This document shows positions 57,511 to 64,000 of a stretch of 64,000 bases of DNA, one piece after another; position 1 is the stretch's first letter, and each line of letters opens with the position of its first letter. Position numbers and translations under genes: made by a program. The notes under the pieces are model-generated. The model searched no databases, had not been told where the DNA came from, and was given only the letters and a program-made list of their open reading frames with translations. The stretch covers positions 78,214,502 to 78,278,501 of the forward strand of contig CM057832.1 of the NCBI GenBank assembly GCA_030068075.1. The letters run 5' to 3'. This DNA comes from Paguma larvata (lineage: Eukaryota; Chordata; Mammalia; Carnivora; Viverridae).

Positions 57511-58577
57511 TGACTGATGTTGATTACGATTTTATGAAATTATTTCCAACACACAGTCGCTCAGCCTCTCCAGTCCCTGTATACTCCAAGGGATTTGCTT
57601 GGAATTCAGACTCCTGTCTCCTTTAAGTGTTCATTAGATTCCGTGAAATGCATTACCTGTCGTATTGTATCATCTAAATGAAAGCTGTTCCTCAGAACAC
57701 ACACACAGATATACTTGAAAATTTTCCCTATTCAGGAAATTCAGGAAATTTCCATATGAAATTCCCTATAAGGACTTTTTCACATTGTCTTCCTCAATGT
57801 TATTTGCCCTATTCTTGCCTTTACAATTCCTTCCTGCTGTCCCAAAGTCTCTTAAAGAGAAGTAAAATTTAGCACGTTGTTTTTATGACTTTTCTTGTCT
57901 CTACCACAACAGAGATACTATTCCTGGTAAAACCACTATCGGTGGTTACATTATTAACCTTGTGGCTTTTTTTTCTCGACATGGGTCATTTTGATTTCAG
58001 TAACAGACTGCTCCCTGTCTCTTGATTTGACAGGGGATCAGTCCTGTAAGATCACATAATCCACTAACGATAGAATTGTACACCATTAGAGCTGAAAGGC
58101 ATTTTACAGAGTATTTCCAGCTCACTTTGTCTTCCTACCCAGAATGAAAGGGATGTTCTAAGAAGTTAAGGCACCTTGTGAACTTTCATTCAATAGTGTC
58201 TGTGACTTATGTCTTGAAACCAAACATAAATGTCCTTTATTTACCTTGAATAAAATGAGAACACAACTCTAACTTACCTCATAGCCATCGTCTCTTTGCT
58301 CCTTATGTTAGTAGATATTCCATGAGAAGACACTATAGAACAGTAAACTTCCACAGCCGTGTTAAGATGGCATTCCATCAATGTCAAGAGAATTGGCATC
58401 GTTTGCATGGTGTCCTAACTTTTATTTTCAACATCAGCTATTTGGCCCTAATTTAGAAATGAGTGCTTATAACTAAATCCAAAGCAACCAAATGATTATC
58501 AGTATATACCAAGGGAATTACCCTTAGCATATTTAATGTATTTCTATGATCCTTGAGATGAGTGCTGGAGTTAGTTG
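57511..58577. other. Non-coding sequence, no gene recognised
   Basis: Nothing specific is seen. A possible MIR-like remnant lies near 58085-58200. Confidence 0.45.
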
Positions 58578-58594
58578 AGAATATACAATTATTT

Positions 58595-58805
58595 TAATTT
58601 TTATGTTTATTCACCTATCTTGAGAGAGTAGGCATGAGCAGGAGAGGGGCAGAGAGAGAGGGAGGGGGGGAGGGAGAATCCCAAGCAGGTTCCATGCTGA
58701 CAGAGCAGAGCCCAGTGTGAGGCTCAGTCCCAGGAACTGTGAAATCATGGCCTGAGCCGAAACCAAGAGTTGGTTGCTTAACTGACTGAGCCACCCAGGG
58801 TCCCC
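58595..58805 (-). mobile_element. SINEC, minus strand
   Basis: The minus strand gives 'ggaccctgggtggctcagtc', 'caggccatgatttcacag', body 'catggaacctgcttggg', TC-rich tract and an A-rich tail. Imperfect 17-bp target duplication gagaatatacaattatt (58578-58594) and aagagtatactattatt (58806-58822). Confidence 0.95.
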
Positions 58806-58822
58806 AAGAGTATACTATTATT

Positions 58823-59205
58823 AATTGACCACACAGTTAACTAAACTGGTATTTTAGAAACCTATTACATGTAAACATTCATAGCCAGATAGATAAACTT
58901 TTTTCGCATTCTTTCCAACAGGACTTACTTTAAAACATCAGTTGACTTTATATCTATGCAGGGACATAAGGTTCCTCTAGTAGAGAACTAAAAGATTGAT
59001 GGACAGGCAGATGTGGCTTTTATCTTATTCAGAGTCATCCTAAATTGTAAATCAGTGTGGCAGTGTAGCTAAGGAAAGAGCCAGAATATAAGACAGATGT
59101 TTGCACACTTTCATTAGAACTGCTTAATACCAAATCAGGACTCCGTGAGATTGGAAAACCCAACAGTAATCATTTAAGAAATACCTTACAAAGCATGTAG
59201 TTAAA
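58823..59205. other. Non-coding sequence, no gene recognised
   Basis: Nothing specific is seen. Confidence 0.4.
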
Positions 59206-59222
59206 CTAAGTCTCTTATTTCT
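59206..59222 (+). repeat. Left arm of a 17-bp inverted repeat flanking an L1
   Basis: ctaagtctcttatttct is the exact reverse complement of agaaataagagacttag at 59702-59718. The arms bracket the truncated L1 and its CA tract. Confidence 0.9.
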
Positions 59223-59637
59223 TTTTTTTATTTATTATTTTTTTATTTTATAATAGTTTATTTTCAAATTGGTTTATATATAACACCCAGTGTTCATCTC
59301 AACACATGCCCTCTTTAATGCCCATCACCCCCTCTCCCCCCTCCCTCACCCCCCTCACCCTCAGTTTGTCCTTAGTCTTTGAGAGTCTCTTATGTTTTAT
59401 CTCCCTCCCTCTCTGTGTCTTTTTTTTCTTTCCCCTCTTCCCCTCCCCCTGGTTTTTGCTTAGTCTCACAAAGTCCACCTATTCGTGGAAACATATGGTA
59501 TCTGTCTTTTTCTGACTGACTTACTTCACTTAACATAATACCCTCCAGTTCCATCCATGTTGCTAAACATGGCCAGATTTCATTTTTTCTCATTGCCACG
59601 TAGTAGTCCATTGTATATATGTACTGCATCTTCTTTA
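59223..59637 (-). mobile_element. Carnivore L1 3' end, 5'-truncated
   Basis: T-rich tail complement, 'ttcaaattggtttatatata', 'acacccagtgttcatctcaa' and the minus-strand ORF2 end (DYYVAMRKNEIWPCL, LEGIMLSEVSQSE). L1 similarity stops at about 59637. A CA-repeat of about 30 bases (59662-59691) follows. No ordinary direct target duplication is evident. Confidence 0.92.
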
Positions 59638-59701
59638 AATGCTTTATGTTGTTATTTGAAAACACACACACATGCACACACACACACACACGGGACCACT
59701 T

Positions 59702-59718
59702 AGAAATAAGAGACTTAG
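59702..59718 (-). repeat. Right arm of the 17-bp inverted repeat
   Basis: agaaataagagacttag, perfectly complementary to 59206-59222. Confidence 0.9.
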
Positions 59719-59919
59719 CAGTGCTATTTTCGTCTAGATGGTCTACAAAAGATTTTTCTTAATGAAAGCTTTTATATTAAGCCCACAATTGCTTTCTTGG
59801 CAATACTATACAAATTCTCAATAAACAATCTTTGTCTTCACACCTTACAGATCTTTCCCTCATTACCCCGAGTCCCTCAAAAACTTTGCTTGTTTGAACC
59901 ATTATATTTAATATTGATT

Positions 59920-60110
59920 AAAGCACTTTTATGTGCTGGGCACTGTTCTAAGCATTTTATCCTTTCAACAGTCGCTAAGGAGTGTTGCTCTTACTAGACT
60001 CTTAAAAGCTAAGAACACTAAAATACAAAAGGCAGCTTGTCCCAAGGCACACAGCTAGTGAGAGATGAACCAGTAATGCAAACGTGGCACAGTCTTCCTG
60101 GACAGCCCAC
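59920..60110 (-). repeat. MIR SINE, minus strand
   Basis: 'tatgtgctgggcactgttct', 'aagcattttatcctttcaac' and 'aaggcacacagctagtgaga' are in reverse-complement MIR order. Confidence 0.82.
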
Positions 60111-61343
60111 CTTCCTAATTTCTTCCATAGATCGCCTTACCTGTTCATGACTAATGACCATTCTCAGTCACAGAGAAATGTATTTCACAGTCACCATTCT
60201 CTGTGACTGTCTTTCCAGGTGGTTTGCTCCCATCTTACAGGCACTGTTCCCCTTTATACCCTTGAAGACACAGTGCATTTTTGTTTGATATAAAAAGAAG
60301 TTCAGCTTCACATTGAGAAAGTGTGGTGGAGAGGTTGTGTCCTGGACCTGCTAAGGTCAGAGCTGGAAGGACTGGTCCCACCTCCAACAAACCTGGCATT
60401 TCCACACTCTCCCTTCATTTTGTTCTCCTTAATTTTTCCTTTTCAGGTACATGATTGACTCCGCAATATGTATATGGAAGGGGTTTAGGATTAGCCATCC
60501 CTGTTAAAGGAGGAACTTTAGGACCTTCATCCCAGCTGCATAATTTGCTAGGCCTTGTAAAGAATAAAAATGTGAGCCCTTTATTCAAAATATAGGCAAA
60601 AGATTATTCCTTTCTTCTGTGGTCTCTCTTTCACCCTGCCATGGTGATTTTTATTTGCTATTTAATGTTACACTCCTTCAGACAGGGGGATACTCACTGG
60701 GTGAATGTACCTAGGAACCGTGCAGGAGAGAGGGAAAGGGGCACTCCCTGGGTGGGTTTACAGTTGGGGATGACCAAGAATCTATCCGAAGGAGCAATGA
60801 GAGATGTGATTGCAGCTCCCTTTAGGCTCTAAAGCCCCCTAGAATCTTCCATTGTCCCATTGAACCTCACAGAATACAAATTCAAAATAGAATTACTAAG
60901 AATTTCAAGATAGCAACCGCAGAGTATTAAATCCCAAGGGCAGGTCCCCTTTCTGAGTTGGGAGCCTGGGAAGCTACAATGGTTGCAGGTCCATGAACCT
61001 GGCTCTTAATAACTATTTGGTTTGACTTAGCAGTCAGAGTTGAGAAAGAATATGACTGATGCTCCTCTGAGCTACTCCTTTCTTCTGCCACTTTTGAGGT
61101 GATAGCAACCTTGTGAGGTGTGGTGGTAGCTGTTCATTCCACTGACTAGCTTGCAAATCCTGGAGGGCAGAATTTCTACTGTGTCCTTAGGAACTCTCCC
61201 AAGGGAAGCAGAGTACCGTGGGAGCAAGGTGGGCAGGGTGGAGAGTCCATTTCAGGGTGGATCAGTCTTCCTAATCCAAGGTGCAGCAGAATCTTCATGT
61301 CCAGTGGACCCATTGAGAAAACAGCTAGAGAGGGAGCCGCTAG
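60111..61343. other. Non-coding sequence, no gene recognised
   Basis: GC is a little higher than average. Frames of 63-71 codons have no domain. No nameable repeat. Confidence 0.45.
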
Positions 61344-62129
61344 CTAGGTGTAGTTTGCATAACTAAGTATCACATTCCATTGGCAAGACGCACACGCATT
61401 TTTAATAAAGAACTATTTACTTCCCAGATCATCTACAAGTGGTACAGTTCTGAATGTGCAAACCGAAAGGAACTTTTGAAAGTATTTCTTCCCACTCAGG
61501 TACTTTACCAAAGAGAAAAAAGAAATCTGGGAGCAGTGACTTACCTAAGGTCACACTCTCCCTGTGGTACAGTTTTCATCTGGCCTGGTCTTTATTACAG
61601 ACAGCACACCTTTCCCTGGAACTTGGCACATGTTCCTTGGGAGACAGAAGCCAACCCGAAGGAACAGTACAGAGTGCTACCGTCACAATCCTTCCTTCAC
61701 TCCAAACCCCAACTTGTCAGCATCCACTCATGGTATAGATGTACTTTTGCCTTCCTCAGTGAGCACAGTGTTTTTTCAGTGTGTGCTTCATTCAGGTGGT
61801 TTACCCAAGTGCCAGCCACCAACTCTGATGGGCACACACATTTCCTCTCCTTTGAGATGTTTGAATGGTGCAAACAGAACCCTAGCCAAACCAGCATAGA
61901 AGCTTCTCCTCTCTGCTTCCCCAGGAATGTAAGTGGGTGCGAAGGTACATGGTTTATGTGGAAAAACTGGTTCTCCTCCTCAGTTGGCAGTGAATTCCTT
62001 GAGGATTCTGACGTTACGTCCAACTCTGGGAAAGTGAGCCTGGACCCTTGGCAGTGGCTTGCCGGGGCAGAAACAGTGGTAGTTCTGCTACCTGTCTGCT
62101 TTATACAAGCTTTAGGTGGTTATAGTCTA
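61344..62129 (+). other. 262-codon stop-free frame without an early ATG
   Basis: From just after a TAG at 61341 to the stop at 62130-62132 one plus-strand frame has no stop. The first in-frame ATG is at 61857, giving only 91 residues (starting MFEWCKQNPSQ). The nominal start at 61380 is TTG, not a eukaryotic start. No domain is recognised. Part of 61525-61600 is MIR-like ('agtgacttacctaaggtcac'). Openness may be chance in a slightly GC-richer stretch, or may mark exon sequence. Confidence 0.2.
61925..62033 (+). other. Candidate exon within the long open frame
   Basis: A very good acceptor ('cttctcctctctgcttccccag', AG at 61923-61924) is followed by 109 bases ending at GGGAAA|gtgagc (62033/62034). 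The long stop-free frame runs through it. The encoded piece contains CEGTWFMWKNWF and SEFLEDSDVTSN and matches nothing I know. The donor is only moderate. If real, it would be an internal exon on the plus strand. Confidence 0.28.
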
Positions 62130-62251
62130 TAAATTGAAATACTTTTGAAAAATATTTAGTTGAAATTCTAAGTTCATAGACTGAATTTTATAACAAGCTC
62201 CCATTAGACCTCACCAGTAGAAATCTTTGTGTATATTTAAAGAAGAAATAT

Positions 62252-62455
62252 AGCTCCCCTGGTGGCTCAGTCGGCTGGGTGTCCAATTCTTGATTTCAGG
62301 TCAGGTCATGATCCCAGGATTCTGGGATTGAACCCCATGTTGGGTTCCCTACTGAGCAAGAAGCTTGATTAAGATTCTCTCTCTTTGTCCCTCTGCCCTC
62401 CTCCACTGCTTGTGTGCTTTATCTCTAAAAATTTAAATAAAAACTAAAAAAAAAA
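62252..62455 (+). mobile_element. SINEC, plus strand
   Basis: Head 'gctcccctggtggctcagtc', 'caggtcatgatcccagg', B-box region 'gggattgaacccc', a TC tract and an A-rich tail 'aaataaaaactaaaaaaaaa'. The body is reduced. Confidence 0.93.
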
Positions 62456-62569
62456 CAAGTGTGATGATTAGGGAAAGATAGTTTTGGTAATGCTTTTAAC
62501 ATTGCAAACTCTTACTTAACAATATGTGTTACCTACATATATACACATGTAAGTCTAAATACTTTAAGC

Positions 62570-63070
62570 CTCATTTTAATTATTGTGGTTTCTGTTTTTA
62601 AAAATTATTAATGAAGTAATACAGGCCATGGCAAAACTTTTAAAGAGTACAAGACAGCATTCAATGAAAAAAATGACATCTCATCACCAATAATTGATTC
62701 CAAATTCTCCCTCCCAAGATGTAGCTATTACTTCGATATCTTTCTAGAAATTTTCTAGGCACAAATTTTCTAGATACACATGGGAAGAAACTTTATATAC
62801 TATCCTGCATCTTTTTTTTTTCCAGCTAAAGTTATGTCTAAGAGACAGTTACACATCAGCACAAATAGACCTGTCTCATGTTTTAGCACCTACATGTATT
62901 TCCATTTCAAAGATGTTTCTTAATTTGTTTAACAAGTCTTCTAAAGAGGAAAATTTCTAGATTTTTGCAATTACAACAGTGTAAAAAGGAATCTCGGTAT
63001 GTTTTTGCCCACATGTTCACATAAATGTATAAGAAGATTTTCTGGAGATAGAGTTGGAATTCATGAATAC
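62570..63070 (-). repeat. Old L1M LINE fragment
   Basis: 'gatgtagctattacttcgat', 'atactatcctgcatcttttt', 'aagagacagttacacatcag' and 'acagtgtaaaaaggaatctc' then 'ggagatagagttggaat' loosely follow the antisense of the L1M ORF2 end. Confidence 0.5.
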
Positions 63071-63435
63071 ATGAATTTAAAACTTTTGATAAGGATTTCC
63101 AGACTCTACTCCAAGGAACTTGTGTGACTGGCTAGCATTGGAAAAAACTGATGGAATAGGAAAAAAGATATATATGATACCAAAACAGATGACTACAAAT
63201 TGAAATGTTAGAGTATACTAAAAGCATAAAGGAAATGGTAATTTAAATGAAATCTGAAAACAATAGGCATGTTAGTTTGGTCATACTGTGCCGAGCAATG
63301 CTAGGTGGATGAGAAGGAGCCAGAGGGCATGGTAAGGGAGGCATACACAGGTAAATATGGCTGCAAGCTAGTCTTGTCTTTCAGAGATCCCTCGTCCACT
63401 AGGGATGAAAACACAGATGCTGCAGGAATGCAGGT
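63071..63435. other. Non-coding sequence, no gene recognised
   Basis: Nothing specific is seen. Confidence 0.4.
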
Positions 63436-63445
63436 GAGAAATTTT

Positions 63446-63551
63446 TTAAAGATTTTATATTTAAGTAATCTCTACACCCAACCTGGGGCATGAACCCACA
63501 ACCCTAGAACAAGAATCACAAGCTATACCGACTGAGCCAGCCAGGCACGCC
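63446..63551 (-). mobile_element. Older carnivore tRNA-derived SINE, short form
   Basis: The minus strand gives 'ggctggctcagtcggtatag' and 'gggttgtgggttcatgcccc' (B-box-like), ending in an A-rich tail whose complement is 'taaagattttatatttaag'. Perfect 10-bp target duplication gagaaatttt at 63436-63445 and 63552-63561. Confidence 0.9.
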
Positions 63552-63561
63552 GAGAAATTTT

Positions 63562-64000
63562 CTAAGTATGTCTCTGGTGGGGAGGGCATTGGTATTCACG
63601 AGATGCTTTTGCACCTCAAATATATTTCTGTTTCAGCCTATAGGATTTATCAATAATTGAAGAGCAACTGATATACAGACTACTCCCTGTTTAACCATGG
63701 GTTGAATTTCAAAAGTTGGTTTTTAGTCTATTAAAGCTCTGAGTAACTTTTCTCAGAGAAACCTTGTGACGAATTGTTTCAATCCCTAGACTGTCATATA
63801 CCAGTATATCTTACCCACCATGCAGCAAAAAAAAAAAAATTGTATAGCTGTGATTAAAGAAGGCAACAATATGTGGTAAAAACAAGTAGCTCAGCAAAAG
63901 ATAAAAACATCAATTTAAAACATGTAACTTACTTTGACTTGAAGACCATCAGGTGTAGTTAAGAGAAGAAAAGATCTGAGGAGGTTCTGAAGGGGCCTGG
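63562..64000. other. Non-coding sequence, no gene recognised
   Basis: An A13-type run lies at 63827-63839. Nothing else specific is seen. Confidence 0.45.

Noticed and set aside
61380..62132. Single-exon 250-residue protein gene
   Set aside because: The nominal start is TTG. The first in-frame ATG is at 61857, leaving 91 residues. No domain, promoter or polyadenylation context is visible. Kept only as a stop-free frame with an exon candidate.

Overview
This is mammalian nuclear DNA, almost certainly from a felid or close feliform carnivoran. At least fifteen copies of the carnivore tRNA-derived SINE (SINEC) occur on both strands. Several have the cat-type body: a tRNA-like head with A and B boxes, a middle reading 'gagcctggagcctgcttc', a TC-rich tract and an A-rich tail. 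Five 5'-truncated copies of a carnivore L1 3' end are present. Older pan-mammalian repeats (MIR, L2, L1M, MER5A, MER20, a Tigger element, a hAT element, MLT1-type LTRs) fill much of the rest. The window is AT-rich and CpG-poor apart from one block near 21.4-22.1 kb.

I find no confident protein-coding gene. Nearly all open frames are short chance frames or lie in SINE, L1 or LTR sequence. The two longest (near 21.2 kb and 61.4 kb) do not begin with ATG where their open span begins. The window therefore looks like intergenic sequence or a long intron. No CRISPR array, bacterial operon, rRNA, snRNA or functional tRNA was seen.

Layout: 1-8 kb has young SINEs, a decayed coding remnant with a zinc-ribbon-like Cys pattern (2.6-3.25 kb), L2/MIR and a Tigger DNA transposon. 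8-20 kb is mostly unique or anciently repeated DNA with MIRs, plus a tail-to-tail SINE pair at 18.3-18.75 kb. 20.9-22.4 kb is the most gene-like part: a TATA box, a possible exon with a good donor site, then a GC-rich, CpG-richer block. 22-32 kb is largely unique with scattered SINEs. 33.1-34.15 kb is a nested stack (MIR holding a hAT element, which holds an MLT1 LTR and a SINE). 35-46 kb holds an LTR, old and young L1 fragments and a very CpG-rich, probably recent SINE inside an L1. 46-64 kb has AT-rich microsatellites, a candidate antisense exon at 48.1-48.2 kb, an MLT1 LTR with a G-quadruplex-type run, two further L1 3' ends and a long stop-free frame at 61.3-62.1 kb.

The observations most worth a second look are the 21-22 kb promoter/exon candidate, the 48.1 kb antisense exon, the 61.9 kb exon in a 262-codon stop-free frame, the 2.7 kb coding remnant, the SINE inverted pair, and a perfect 17-bp inverted repeat bracketing an L1 at 59.2-59.7 kb. 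All are read by eye. Repeat family names come from remembered consensus sequences and edges are approximate.
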